Source: Delphinapterus leucas
Lineage: Eukaryota > Chordata > Mammalia > Artiodactyla > Monodontidae
Assembly (NCBI RefSeq): GCF_002288925.2
Contig: NW_022098023.1
Location: 32,399,689-32,463,688 of the forward strand
Direction: 5' to 3'
Length of the DNA: 64,000 nt
The notes beneath the pieces are model-generated. The model was not told the DNA's origin, did not search any database, and worked only from the letters and a program-made list of their open reading frames with translations. This document shows positions 49,420 to 61,757 of this stretch, one piece after another (within the stretch, counting starts at the first letter, position 1; the number at the start of each line of letters is the position of its first letter). The position numbers and the translations under genes were made by a program.

Positions 49420-50270
49420 AGTGACTATCTGGGAGAAAACATTTGCAACAAAGGATTCATATTCACAATCATAAAAGAGATCTTTAAAAAAAAAATCTGT
49501 AAGACAGAGAGAACCCAAGGAAAATTAGGCAATGGTGGTAAATAGGCAATTCACAGAAGAAGATGTACAAGAAGGCGATAAATGTATGAAAAGTTTCTCA
49601 ACCCCACCACTCTCAGGGAAATGCAAAACAAACAGCAATGGGATAACCATTTTTGCTCACCAGATGTACAGAAATGAAAGTGATTCAGAGAGGGTGTGGG
49701 GAAACTGGAAGTCTCATAATGTTAGTAAAAATAAAACTTTGTAGGGTCTTGGTAAAACGGCTCTCTGCACAGGGCACTCTAAAGCATCTATCAAAAGGTA
49801 AAATTTTCACACACTTTGAAATTTTACTTTTAGAAATTCATTCTTGAAAATCCCTTAAGTGTGCACAAAAGTAGATAGATGTAGCAGAATGTTTATTGCA
49901 GCACTGTTTGTAATAATGAAAGACTGACAATTATCTAAATATCCAACAATAAGTAATGGTCAAGTAAATGAGTGAGTAAATTCTACTCTATCCACATATT
50001 ACCCAGAAATTTTAACAGAATGAAGTAGCTATATCTATACCGACATGAAATGTCTCTAAAGGCACAATAAGTGAAAAAAAAATGTCACTGGTTAATACAT
50101 ATTTCATGGTGTCATTTATGTAAGTGATGTATGTGAAATATACATTGTCTAAAATGGCTAACACACAACTGTTATCAGTTTACCTCTGGAGACAGGAGAG
50201 AGATTGGGGGTTGTGGATGGAAGGCAGGGAGGGAGGTTGCTAGCTATGTCCCAGCTAAGCATTGGCGATT
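49420..50270 (+). repeat. LINE-1 ORF2 end and 3'UTR
   Basis: GGAGAAAACATTTGCAACAA, ATAGGCAATTCACAGAAGAA, AATGTTTATTGCAGCACTGT and TTATCAGTTTACCTCTGGAG lie in the order of the L1 ORF2 3' end. Frames are broken by stops. Confidence 0.78.
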
Positions 50271-50401
50271 CCATGCAAAAAGTAGCCTATCTCCATAAAT
50301 GCCTATTACTAGGAATATGAGCTAGGATTCAAGGAATGTGGTTGGTCTGAAAAGAACCAAAGGATTCATCTCACCTAATAGAACCCTTTCAATTTTAGAA
50401 A

Positions 50402-50625
50402 CCCATTATTCAACAAGCATTTACTGAGCACCTACTATGGGACATGAACTGTGCTAAAGAGCACTGGTGACTCAAAGGGGACCAAAAGTGTTATTAAAGA
50501 TTAAACAGAAAATACCTTGAAAACCTAAAAGATAAAGCATTATCTGTGTCAGACAGTCAAGGAAGGCTTCCTGGAGGAAGAGATCTCGGAGAAGGGCCTT
50601 GAAGAATTTGAATTCAGTTTTTTGA
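50402..50625 (+). repeat. Old dispersed mammalian repeat fragment
   Basis: CATTTACTGAGCACCTACTA and, later, GGAAGGCTTCCTGGAGGAAG, the same family as 5267-5880. Confidence 0.6.
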
Positions 50626-50795
50626 CTCAAGTCCAGTAATCTTCCACTCCATGATCCTCAGACTTCTCTGATAGAAGTAAGAGGTAATTAACATAGAAAG
50701 TAAGAGATAATTAAAGATAATCTCATATTTCTGGAGAGAAATTATTCCTAGAAAGAGAGGGCTTGTGTCTACCCATTAAAAAGTATATATTAGAT

Positions 50796-50990
50796 GGGCT
50801 TCCCTGGTGGCGCAGTGGTTGAGAGTCCGCCTGCCGATGCAGGGGACACGGGTTTGTGCCCCGGTCCGGGAAGATCCCATGTGCCGCGGAGCGGCTGGGC
50901 CCGTGAGCCATGGCTGCTGAGCCTGCGCGTCCGGAGCCTGTTGCTCCGCAACGGGAGAGGCCACAACAGTGAGAGGCCGCGTACCGCAAA
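50796..50990 (+). mobile_element. CHR SINE, short type
   Basis: GGGCTTCCCTGGTGGCGCAG to GGCCGCGTACCGC, but with almost no A tail (CAAAATTTC follows) and no clear flanking duplication. It may be 3'-truncated, or the tail may have contracted. Confidence 0.9.
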
Positions 50991-50999
50991 ATTTCTCAA

Positions 51000-53900
51000 G
51001 ATGCTACATATATACTGCAAGATATAATGCCACTGGTGTTAGCTCTTGAAAAGAAGTCAGCAGAATCATCAGAATGCTTGCTATAGCCATTTACCAAGTC
51101 AATGTAGAGGATCTGATCCTTTCAATTTTCCTGCCCAGTTATTTAAGGCTGATTATATGCCTGGAAAATTTCTATCCCTCTCATTACAGATATTTGATTA
51201 TGTATAATCACTTTTTTCCCCATAAAGCATTCTATTTTACACTTTTCCTTGTTTATTTGGTGACTTGGCTACATATGTTTAAATCGTATACCTCTAGTAA
51301 TATGTCATCATTGGAGTTATATTGTGTTAAATTTTTTAGGAATTTATGAAAAATAAGGGAATAATAAATGCCGGTGCCACCTCAACCCTGCGACGTTGGA
51401 CACGCAAACAAAGTGGCCTTCCTGACATGTGGCAGCACTCATGGTTCATGACTATGGGACGGTAAGCCGAAGTCCAGTATGTTTAAGGAGGTAAGCCACT
51501 TCTCAAGCGTTCTTTTTTTGCAAAGATACAGCCATAATACTTTTTTATGATAGCTTGGTAAATCTCTTAAAGAAAAGGGAGAGGTTTATGACAGAAATGG
51601 TGATAAAGCTTTAACTACATGTGTGTGGTTAACTCTGTTTCAGCCATTCAAGTTAACTTCTACCTATATTTATGGGCGTCATTGCATAATATATGAAGTT
51701 TGCAGGAAGTGCCCGGAAGATAAGGTTACATAGACAAGTTATTTAAGTTTGAAAGTAAACCACAGCTCATGCTGGGAAACTAGTTTATAGCCCATTTTGT
51801 AACCCAAATGAATACGTCATTCATTTTCTTTTCATTTTTTTTTTCTTATCTCATAGTTAACATGAGGCAATTAATCATTGTTTGAATGTGCAGCCTAGTA
51901 AGTTGACAAAAGAACGCAGCTTTGGGGATTGATTAGCTGAAAAGTCAGTAAATTACATTTAAGAAGTGCAGATAAACGTTTGATGATATTCAAACCACCT
52001 TGAGCAAATGGATGATTTGCACACATCATCATGTCCCACTAGATAATGTTTTCCTTCACAAGCTTCATTCAGTAATGAGACTCATTTCTACCAACAAATA
52101 TTACTTGATCAATAGACCTTGCATTTGCCACAGGAAATGACCTTTCATGGTTAATGTATAACTGATTACTGTTCTTCCTCTGTAGTAGCCTACATTTGAC
52201 AGTAGAGAAATAAACTGTGTACACTGTAAAACACTAAAATATGTCAAACGCTGTAGTATACCTTCAGAGTATTATCGTTTGGCACTGTACAAGGGCTATG
52301 ACCCATTTGTACTGTACCCACCCACCATTTCAGTTCTTGCTGGCTGCAATCAAACTTTTGCCCTAACATTTAGGTATTTAGAATAATCAAGGCTATTCTT
52401 CCTACACCTTAAGGAAAAAACCCAAAGCCAAACCTAAGACCCTCTGATGGTGACAACAGTGGTTTTGAAGGGTAATGTACATAGAAGAGAAACAACTCTC
52501 ATGAAAGGAAATTACCCTAAAATCTTTGTTGTGGAAAATGAAAACTAACGACACGTTCCCATTGTAATGCAGTTCATTTTCGAATGTAAATAACTTGTCC
52601 ATTTAATAATTTGCTCCTCCCCATGACTGCAAAAGAGCCTTTGACAACAGCCATCTTCCTATTTCATTCACTGTCAAGAACACTCTGAAGGAGCTCCATT
52701 GTTTCCCCTGGGATAATTTTAACAGATAAAACGATTTAAAAAAAAAAAAGGTATCACTATATCTGAGGGCTCTGTCTTTGAAATCAATGTAAATAAAAGA
52801 TGCCACCTTTATTGAGTCTGAAACGGCGTGTTACCTGTTTTTCGTTGACCTTGTGGAGGTTTTCAGTGACAACTGAATTAACCAGGTGAGGGAGGCTCTT
52901 TGAGGGGCCCAGTCACACTCTATTGTGCAGGATGGCACCTAGCAAAGCACTTAGATTAGGCTGCAGAGGGAACAAAGCTAGGTACACTCTCTCCAGCTTC
53001 AGGTAAACAAGATTATTGTTCTCCATCCCTGCTGTTCGGAATGAATGCAATGCTGCAAAGCTAATTGCTGCTATAATTAGGAAAAAAACCACACCCCAAA
53101 TGACTGGGAATGTGCTAACTCAGTGTGGTTTAAACCTCAGAGACATTTCCCCTCCTATACAGGTGTGATGGGCTCTATTCATAGTTTTAAAATGATAAGT
53201 TTAAATGTTAACACGATATTGCAAAAAATGCTCTCAGGTTGGAAGGTGGAAGCTGGTGGGTGCAAGGTATAAGTGCTTAAGGGTCGTTAGCCTTCTGGCC
53301 AGAGGAGGAGAAAATTCCATTTTGGGATTGAATAGTAAGACAGCAAATGCAGTCTATGGAAAGTTTCCCCTCTTTGAGCAGGCCCTGCTTGGCTCACAAG
53401 CTTTGCCCCATACCGTTTCATAAAATATGCAACTTTCAAGCCACCTCCACGTAAGGAGATTTCACTCTGCTGTTGAGACATTCTTCCTCATATCTAACTA
53501 AATCACCCGATCTGCAGTTTAGCAATCCCATTTCCTCACATCTTCAGCAACATCTAACCTTCTATATTGACATCTACTTTCTTACAACAAAAATAACTAA
53601 GCTGAATACCACAAAATTACAATAGGAAAGCTTTTTAAAAAAAGATATTTTCTACTCTCTTACTCTGAGTGGACTGTTTAATTGGTTTCAAATTTAAAAA
53701 CAAGATTTAGGAATCAATCATTGCTTAAGTTGCGGATTCCCAAGTGGTGCTTCCAAGTGTAAAGTCTGGGGAAAACAGACTTCAGAGCTGCCGGCTGGAT
53801 TATGGTTAACAGGTTAGCAAGTATAACTCAGTTAAGGCTTTACCTCCTTCTGTGCTTAATAGGAAAACTAGGACATTTTTAAGATTTCAATCTTATTCTT

Positions 53901-54580
53901 CAATAAGATAACTCTTTTCACCTATGTGAACATGAATGAAAACACTAATAATTATAGCTTTTTGCTGCTTGGCGTAAAATAATCTTTCTACTGTAATTAG
54001 ATTTGAAGGGGAACTAGAAAAGACCTTCAATAAAATGCTGTCGTGAATTCCCTCCAAAACGGCTTGCCTGTAATTAAGGTGCATTTACAGATCTGATATT
54101 CCTTAAAAGAAGCATTAACATTACAAAGACCAATTATTCATGGTCAAACAAAGGAGATTCAGATTCTCTGATCAAAGCAGTAATCTCTTTTACAGTTGTT
54201 ATTTTTGAAGTATCTTCAAACCGAACAAACACACATTGACTATGTAAACAGGTATAGCTGTGGGCTAATTTGCTGTTTTCAGGATCCCATCGTTTTCCCA
54301 CATGGCTCAAACTTCGTATGGTCTACCCTGTTTCCATTCCCAGCCCCAACTGCTGATGCTGAGGGAGGAATAAGAACTTTTCAAAAGGGGGAAAATTCCA
54401 AATATCAGTTTTAGTATTTAAACAGTCATAATGTAAAGGTCATCGACCATTTTTAACATAACCTGGTCCATTTTCCAAAGTTGCTTGTTTTCGGAAACGT
54501 CAGCAAGCTTTTTAAATGATCACAGGCAGAAAAACAAAGACATGAGTCAAGTGAAAGAGTGCTGAATTGGGTTTGAGAAA
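51000..54580. other. Repeat-poor unique region upstream of KLF5
   Basis: 3.6 kb with no recognised SINE or LINE and no supportable gene, in a flank where SINEs otherwise occur about every 1.5-2 kb. Located 12-15 kb upstream of the KLF5 promoter. It contains a CpG-bearing patch at about 51370-51500. Candidate distal regulatory DNA (inference). Confidence 0.45.
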
Positions 54581-54900
54581 AATCTGAATCTGAGTCTCGG
54601 TTTGGCCCTTCTCTTGCTGTCAGGCCTGAGCAAATTCCTTAGAAACTCTAGACCTTTTTCTGCAAATGTAAAATCGGGATAACAGATGGGAATTCCCTGG
54701 CGGTACAGTGGTCACTGCCGAGGCCCGGGTTCAATCCCTCGTGGAGGAACTGAGATCCGGCAAGCTGCATGGGCGCAGCCAAAAAAAAAAAAAAGAAAAG
54801 AAAAGAAAAAAAAGGGATAGCAGCACATCCCTAAACTAGGAGGTTTAGGAGGTTGTGAAGGCCAGGTTCAACCTCAGTACATGAGGGAGCACGGTCAAAT
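54580..54900 (+). repeat. MIR-like fragment split by a SINE
   Basis: TCTGAGTCTCGGTTTGGCCC, then GAGCAAATTCCTTAGAAACT and TGCAAATGTAAAATCGGGAT match the MIR body. Trailing sequence continues after the SINE at 54688. Confidence 0.55.
54688..54813 (+). mobile_element. CHR-type SINE, short GGGAATTCC form
   Basis: GGGAATTCCCTGGCGGTACA ... GATCCGGCAAGCTGCATGGG with an A-rich (AAAAG)n tail. Flanks GGGATAACAG and GGGATAGCAG differ by one base. The internal part is shortened relative to other copies. Confidence 0.85.
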
Positions 54901-55419
54901 AAGAGGTATGTTCGTATAAATAAAAATATGTTTTTAAACCTCATTGTACCCCCGGAGAAACATCCTTGGAGTGCCAAGGAGTAGAAACGACGAAAAAAGA
55001 AAAACTACTTTAACACCTATAACAGCTTGTGTCAAAAGTGATTAGGGAAACTAGCTCTGTGGCTCACGAATGTTAAATGGGTTTCTTTTCTAAAGGGCTC
55101 CTCAGAAAGCTTTGAATCTCCAAGAGAATCTCAGTAGAATGAAACTTATGTCAAACATTTGACAGAACTGCTTTAGCCTGAGGCTACTGCAGTGCTCCTT
55201 TGAAAACACGTTGAGGATTGTTGCCTTCTGATACATTATTGATTTGATTGGGTAGGAAACACTTAGATGCTCAAGCAAATCTACTTTTTAGTCTATACCA
55301 TTTGGTACAAATGAACAATTAATGGCAGCAGAGTGCCCTGACATGATTTACAGCATAAAGAGTTTGCAAAAATGTGCCACTTATTTATTTATTAATTTTT
55401 TTGACTCAATATATCTAAC

Positions 55420-55585
55420 AGCTTTACCACTTATAACTTGAGTGACTTTAGGTAAGTTTCCAAATCTCTCCAACTCTCAGCATTCTCATCTGTGAAACAG
55501 AGATAATATTTGCTGGGTAAGTTGTGGCCAAAATCAAATAAACGTAATTTGTACACTGAGCTTAATAAATGGTGGATTTAATTTT
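55420..55585 (+). repeat. MIR SINE
   Basis: TACCACTTATAACTTGAGTG, ACTTTAGGTAAGTTTCCAAA and CTTAATAAATGGTGGATTT. Confidence 0.7.
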
Positions 55586-56134
55586 CTCATTCATTCAGAA
55601 ATGTCTAGGTCAAAAGAGTGACCTTTTCTAGGTCACATAGCAACTCAGTGACATTGTTAGAAAGGGACCAGAATTTTGGAAACTACTATTGTTTGAATTC
55701 ACCCCTATCAAAATTCTAGAATAGATTACTAAAGGGAAAATTTGTAAGAAGAAAAGGAATAACCACTAGGGACCAATATTATTCCAATACAAACAAGCTG
55801 GGCTAAACTAAGACAAACATTTTTTCCCTGGTGGTGCTATTAGATTAGTAGCCAGGGGGGATGCCAGAGGCATGAAAAAAAAATCTTAAATTGTTCTTGT
55901 GGATAAGATGGTTATAGGTGAATTAGCCTACAATCTAGCAAGGTTTATTTATACTATTTGTAAAAACTGTACCCAGAGAGTGATTGATTTCAATGTAGAA
56001 GAAAACGTTCAGCATTTATCACAGGGGTCTCTCTCAAATAATATTTTCATCAATGACCTGGAGGAAGACATGAGAGTTATACAAGATGCAAACTGGGAAG
56101 AAAAAGCTAATATGTTGGTTGGCAAAATCAGGAA

Positions 56135-56370
56135 TCTTAAGGGTTCCAATAAGCCTGGGACTAAATTCCAGCTCTCTCACTTATACAAATCCTGTGACTT
56201 AACTGCTTTGAATCTGTTTCCTCATCTCAAAAATGCAGATAATAACTACTGCATGGAATTGGGAGAAGTACATAACATAAAGGACCATCCAAAGAGGTGT
56301 TCTATGCAGATCTTGGCACATATAATTAGGTCAAGAAGTACTGGTGCTAGTATTAGTTGTAGTAATGATA
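56135..56370 (+). repeat. MIR SINE
   Basis: CACTTATACAAATCCTGTGA followed by CTGTTTCCTCATCTCAAAAA and GCAGATAATAACTACTGCAT. It lies inside a 180-codon open frame (55899-56441), which argues against that frame being a gene. Confidence 0.7.
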
Positions 56371-56447
56371 CTAATACCAAAAAAGGTTATGCAGAAAAAG
56401 TTTTAGGGGTTTTAACTGACTACAGGTTCAATATTAAATAGTCTGAG

Positions 56448-56772
56448 GGGCTTCCCTGGTGGTGCAGTGGTTAAGAATCCGCCTGCCAATGCAGGGGACA
56501 CAGGTTTGAGCCCTGATCCAGGAAGATCCCACATGCCGAGGAGCAGCTAAACCCATGCACCACAACGACTGAACCCGCGTGCCACAACTACTGAAGCCTG
56601 CGCGCCTTCAGCCCATGCTCCTCAGCAAGAGAAGCCACTGCAACGAGAAGCCTGCACACTGCAACGAGGAGTAGCCCCCGCTCGCTGCAACTAGAGAAAG
56701 CCCGTGTGCAGCAATGAAGACCCAACACAGCCAAAAATCAATCAATCAATCAACCAATCAATAAATTAAAAA
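56448..56772 (+). mobile_element. CHR SINE, long type
   Basis: GGGCTTCCCTGGTGGTGCAG to CAGCCAAAAATCAATCAATC, with a (CAAT)n-like tail. Flanks TAGTCTGA and TAGTCAGA differ by one base. Confidence 0.92.
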
Positions 56773-56944
56773 TGTAGTCAGATGAGGCTGACAATTATTT
56801 TGGTGAGTAGTTCTAGAAGCCCCTTTTTAGAGACACATGGGCAAACTAGAATGCATTTATGTAAGAGTGGCAAAATGGTGGACAGTTGAGAAATCAAATC
56901 ACATGAAAAGCAAATGACTTTGTGACATGCATTGGGTAAATCCC

Positions 56945-57035
56945 TTTTAAAAAACACAACAAAACTACTTTATTGAGGTATGATTAACATACAAAAAGCT
57001 GTGTATATTTAATGTATACAACTTGATGAGTTTGT
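56945..57035 (-). repeat. L1-derived fragment
   Basis: ACTTTATTGAGGTATGATTA and CAACTTGATGAGTTTG are typical of old L1 sequence in this orientation; short. Confidence 0.45.
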
Positions 57036-57289
57036 AGGGTAAATTCCTTTTAAACATATCAGTTCCTTTAAGCCTCTCTATAACTCATTAGGAAGGTGTA
57101 ATTATTCCAGTTTTAAAGATGAGGAACTAAGACACAGAGAGGTTAAGTGATCACACACCTACTGAGAGGTGATGAAATATATGAAACTGGAATATGCACG
57201 TGGAAAATGGATTACATTTATTCATTGTTGTTCCAAGGGCAAATTAATGTGGATGGATGGGGTCAAAGGAATATTTAACTGATGGACAG

Positions 57290-57785
57290 CCAACAAAATA
57301 ACTGACATGTACTCTTCAAAAATATCCATGTTCTAAGAGACAAAGAAAGATTGAGGAACTATTCGAGATTAAAGGAGATTTAGGAGATACTACAACTGAA
57401 TGCAATGAATGATTGGAGATTTTCCTTGGCATAAAAGGCATTATTGGGACAATTGGTGAAATCTGAATAAGGTCTTTAGATTAGATAACAGTACTGTATC
57501 AATGTTAATTTCCTGATTTTGATCATTGTCTTTTTCTTATGTAAAAGAATGTCCTTGTTCTTAGGAAATGCTCACTGAACCATTTGGCAATAGAGGGAAA
57601 TCATATCTTCAAAGTACTCTCAAAAGGTTTAGAACAACAACAAAAGAGAGACTAGAGAAAAGGACAAAGCAAATGTGATAAAATGTTAACGTATGGAAAA
57701 TTTGGGTAAAGGATAAAATTATTTGCAATATTCTTGCAACTTCTCTGTAAGCCTGCAATTATGTCAAAATAAAAAGTTTCAAAGA
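57290..57785 (+). repeat. LINE-1 3'UTR fragment
   Basis: AATGTCCTTGTTCTTAGGAA, GCAAATGTGATAAAATGTTA and GTCAAAATAAAAAGTTTCA in order. Related to the L1 at 47250. Confidence 0.72.
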
Positions 57786-58300
57786 ATTGAAAAACATGTA
57801 GGGCATGGGATAAAATAAAATCTAAGGGGAAATATTCTGTAGACAATTGGTAACATAGGACTGGAAGTAGAAAAGACTCCAGGGGGGTACAGAGGAAGAT
57901 TTGAAAGTCATATGTGAGAACAGATGAGAGTAACTGATTCATTCCTTTCATTCACTCAGAAAGATACTTTTCATCATTTAGGACTTAAAAAAAAATACAA
58001 TTGTACTAACTATTAGAACTACTGACACCTTTATTTCCAAAGTGATGAAAAAATAAATGCTCAAATAAATTAGTCTGCAGTGACTCTTTCGGGAGGAACA
58101 AGTTCTGTATGTTTGGACACCAGAAAGGTATATCAGGAAGAGAAAAGGGTAAAAAAGACATTTTATATGTATTCAAGATGAGTACACAGATCTCATTTTA
58201 AAAAAATCTTTACTATTGTGGAGATGTGAGGAGCTCAATAACTAGAATGTTTCTTCCCAGGCAGGGTCTAGATGAGGAAGACAAAAGCAATGGATAGAGA
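57786..58300. other. Intergenic, nothing recognised
   Basis: AT-rich unique sequence. Confidence 0.4.
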
Positions 58301-58313
58301 TTATACCCTCTTT

Positions 58314-58514
58314 TTTTTTTTTGCGGTACGCGGGCCTCTCACTGTTGTGGCCTCTCCCGTTGCGGAGCACAGGCTCCGGACGCGCAGCCTCAGCGGCCAT
58401 GGCTCACGGGCCCAGCCGCTCCACAGCACATGGGATCTTCCCGGCCCGGGGCACGAACCCGTATCCCCTGCATCGGTAGGCAGACTGTCAACCACTGCGC
58501 CACCAGGGAAGCCC
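58314..58514 (-). mobile_element. CHR SINE, short type
   Basis: Reverse copy, T tail then GCGGTACGCGGGCCTCTCAC and ending CGCCACCAGGGAAGCCC. Duplication TACCCTCTTT at 58304-58313 and 58515-58524. Confidence 0.94.
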
Positions 58515-58539
58515 TACCCTCTTTCTTATTAATAAATGT

Positions 58540-59170
58540 TATATCGGAGGACATATCAATAGTTGAAAGTGAAGGTCAAGTGGGCCTTAGTCCCCCCACT
58601 ATGACTTAGAACAAGAAAAGCAAGGCACTGTCCCAGGGATAGAAAAGGTGGTTCCTTTGTAGAAAAAAACAAAACAAACAAACAAAAAAAACAACCACAA
58701 AAAAAACCAGAAAGAGGAAAAACTATACAAGCCCAGTTCCTTAAACAAAATGTACCAATCAGATAGTCAGGAGGTGCAAAGAGGCAGAAGCATCTGGGAA
58801 AACTCCTCATGGAAAACATGGAGTGTGGGCGGGAAGGTGACCGCGGGATACATTTATTTCCCGCTGATACTTTTTATGCTCAAAGGAGAATGGAGGAAAA
58901 CAAAACAAAACATGGGGCGTAGCAAGCGCCTTTGGGGACAATGGTTTCAATTTGGTGATTCGGGCAGAAACCAGATTGCAAGGTGTAAATGAGACGTTCT
59001 CCTTTTTTTTTTTTTTTTCCTTTCTTTTGTCTTTTCCTCAAATGTTCGAATTTTGCCTTGGGCCCTCTGCATTCCTCACTCCTCACTCTTCCTGGATCAT
59101 CTGCTCACCCACGGATGTTAATCTAAGGTAAACAGTACAAGTATAACCGGGTTAACTGTGGAAGGGAGAA
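58540..59170. other. Intergenic, nothing recognised
   Basis: Mixed composition. A-rich tract (58665-58710) and T tract (59003-59020). No gene supported. Confidence 0.4.
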
Positions 59171-59183
59171 AAGCCTCTTCTTT

Positions 59184-59538
59184 TTTTTTTTTTAAATTTA
59201 TTAATTTATTTGTTTTTGGCTGCGTTGTGCCTTCATTGCGGTGCGCTGGCTTTCTCTAGTTGCGGCGAGCGGGGGCTACTCTTCATTGCAGTGCGCGGGC
59301 TTCTCATTGTGGTGGTTTCTCTTGTTGCGGAGCACGGACTCTAGGCACGCAGGCTTCATTAGTTGTGGTGCGCAGGCTCAGTAGTTGTGGCTCACGGGCT
59401 CTAGACCGCAGGCTCAGCAGTTGTGGCACACAGGCTTAGTTGCTCCACGGCATGTGGGATCTTCCTGGACCAGGGCTTGAACCCGTGTCCCCTGCATTGG
59501 CAGGCGGATTCTTAACCACTGTGCCACCAGGGAAGCCC
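59184..59538 (-). mobile_element. CHR SINE, long type
   Basis: Reverse copy from TTAATTTATTTGTTTTTGGC to GTGCCACCAGGGAAGCCC. Flanks AAGCCTCTTCTTTT (59171) and AAACCTCTTCTTTT (59539). Confidence 0.92.
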
Positions 59539-59656
59539 AAACCTCTTCTTTTAAGAACAGGGAAGAAAAGATGTTAAGATAGAGATGGAAAATGATCTTG
59601 TTTTTCTGGGTAACATGGGATAAAGGGTCATCGAATTAGTTAACGTTTTTTTTTTC

Positions 59657-60011
59657 TGCTCTACTGAATGCTTGTTTCACCCCAGAATGATATGTCGAAT
59701 CGTATTCCCCAATGTGCTGGTATTTAGAGGTGGGGAGGGGGGTCCTTGGGAGGTGATTAGGTCACGAGGGTGGAACCTTCATGAATTGGATTAGTGCCTT
59801 TATAAGAGACCCCAAGAGCTCCCAAACTTCTTTGCACAGCAACAAGACACAGCTGCCCATGAACCAGGAAATGGGCCCTCACCAGACACTGAGTCTGCTG
59901 ACACCTTGATCTTGGACTTCCTAGCTTCCAGAATTGAGAAATAAATTTCTGGTCTTTGTAAGCCATCCAGTCTATGATATTTTGTTATAGTAGCCCGAAT
60001 GGACTGAGACA
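59657..60011 (+). mobile_element. Solo LTR, MaLR/ERVL type
   Basis: A 355-bp unit starting TGCTCTACTGAATGCTTG and ending GGACTGAGACA, with TG...CA termini and perfect 5-bp target duplications TTTTC at 59652-59656 and 60012-60016. Internal features: CACCTTGATCTTGGACTTCC and a polyadenylation signal AATAAA at about 59940. No internal retroviral sequence on either side, so a solo LTR left by recombination or a very old insertion. The exact family name is not fixed. Confidence 0.75.
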
Positions 60012-60079
60012 TTTTCCAGCAAAAATTCAATGTAAAAAAAAAATCAGGAAGCAAATATCATTGCTTTTTTCCTTTCTTT

Positions 60080-60360
60080 CTTCCTACCATTCAACAAAAT
60101 TTTGAAGGACAATTTTTCTGTACCAGGCACTGTGCTAGGTGCTGGGGGTACAGTAGTGTCAGATAAGATTTTCTGCTTTCCCGGAATGTATATTCTATTA
60201 GGAGGGACAGGCAATGAACAAATAAGAAAATAAGAATTTCAGATGTTGCTCTAAAGAAAATAAAGCAAATGGAATGTAGAGGGGCAGGTGTGTGGCCTGG
60301 GTAGTATGTGTAAGGAGGAAGGGGCTGAACCCTAAACCTTGAAATGGGAATTTAAGGAAT
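60080..60360 (+). repeat. Old dispersed mammalian repeat fragment
   Basis: ACCAGGCACTGTGCTAGGTG and CTGGGGGTACAGTAGTGTCA, the clearest copy of this family in the window. Confidence 0.6.
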
Positions 60361-61535
60361 TATGTATCTAAATATTGAATAAGTTATAAAATCCAGGTAT
60401 TAAAAAAATAAATTCAAAACTATGAAGTCAAAGAAAATCATATCAACATCTGTATACTTCTGCCAAAACCATTTACTCCTGATTCTATAAAGCAAAAACA
60501 AATAAGTATCTTTTTTTTAAAAAAACAAAACCAAAAACAATTCACTTGTCTGCATGAATATTTGCTGGAACAATCACATGCTAAATTTTATTTCACCTTT
60601 ACTGAAACAAAGGTACCTAAAGAACCTGTTACTGAACACCCCACATGGACAAACATGTTGTGATTATATTTGACCATATAATTAATTTTGATCAACTGGA
60701 CGTACACACCAGTTAATTCTACAATTAACAAATACACATATGTATTTGTGGGCATTCAGTGCCACATAAGACATGGCTATTGTCTCTGCTTGCCCACAGA
60801 TTCATTGATTCAACCATCCTATATTGAATATTCACTGTGTGCAAGGCATTATTCTAAGCTCTGAGGACACCAGGGGGAGGATATGCCCTCCCAAAGTTCT
60901 TTGTCCTCCTAAAGTTGGCCTTAGTGGCCATCGTGTTTTATCCTTTAGTTACCAAAGGTAATAGGAATTAAACAAGTGTTTTCCTTATTTGTTCTAGGTC
61001 CCTAGGGTCATAGCTTTGTTCTAGCTCCTGGTGAAAGTATTTTAAATAGATAGATATGTTTAGAAGATCCCAGAAGTAAGAAAATAAAAGTGAGGTAACA
61101 TTTTATAGAATAGGTGGTGTGTTCCTGGAACTGTGTTAGTAACCAGTAATGATAATGATCCAATCTTGCTAATAATAGTAAATCAAGATGATCATACCAA
61201 AAATAAATGGAAGGAAGTGAAAGTAAAAGAGGCAGATTTATGACTCTGATTGCGGTATTACAAATAAGTGAGCAGAGTAATGAGAGAGAAGTCATCAGCA
61301 GTTTAGAATGTCTACACATATTTTAGAGCACAGTTTTGAATGTTAGTGACATTTCTGCTACATTTAACAACTTGCTTAATAAAGCAATAACAGATGGCAT
61401 TCAGGGAATTACATATGCTATGAAATTTGAAGGTTTAGGGGATAGAAATTTAATTTTAGATTCTCAGTAAATGTTTTAATTGTTCTACAGCTATTAAAGA
61501 GAGGATAAAACATGATTAGATATAGAAAACAGAGG
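60361..61535. other. Intergenic, nothing firm
   Basis: AT-rich. One more weak old-repeat motif (TTCACTGTGTGCAAGGCATT) near 60831. No gene. Confidence 0.4.
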
Positions 61536-61536
61536 G

Positions 61537-61757
61537 GGGGACTTCCTTGGTGGTGCAGTGGATAAGACTCTGTGCTCCCAATGCAGGGGGCCCGGGTTCA
61601 ATCCCTGGTCAGGGAACTAGATCCCACATGCGTGTCGCAACTAAGAGTTCGCATGTCACAACTAAGGAGCCAGTGAGCTGCAACTAAGGAGCCCGCCTGC
61701 AGCAACTAGGACCCAGCTCAACCAAATAAATAAGTAAATAAATAAATATAAAAAATA
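61537..61757 (+). mobile_element. CHR SINE, CAACTAAGAG type
   Basis: GGGACTTCCTTGGTGGTGCA, CAGGGAACTAGATCCCACAT, three GCAACTAAGG/GAG units and an (AAATA)n tail. Confidence 0.88.

Noticed and set aside
55899..56441. 180-codon open frame on the plus strand
   Set aside because: Its second half lies in a MIR SINE and it stops at the edge of a CHR SINE. No domain or family resemblance was seen.
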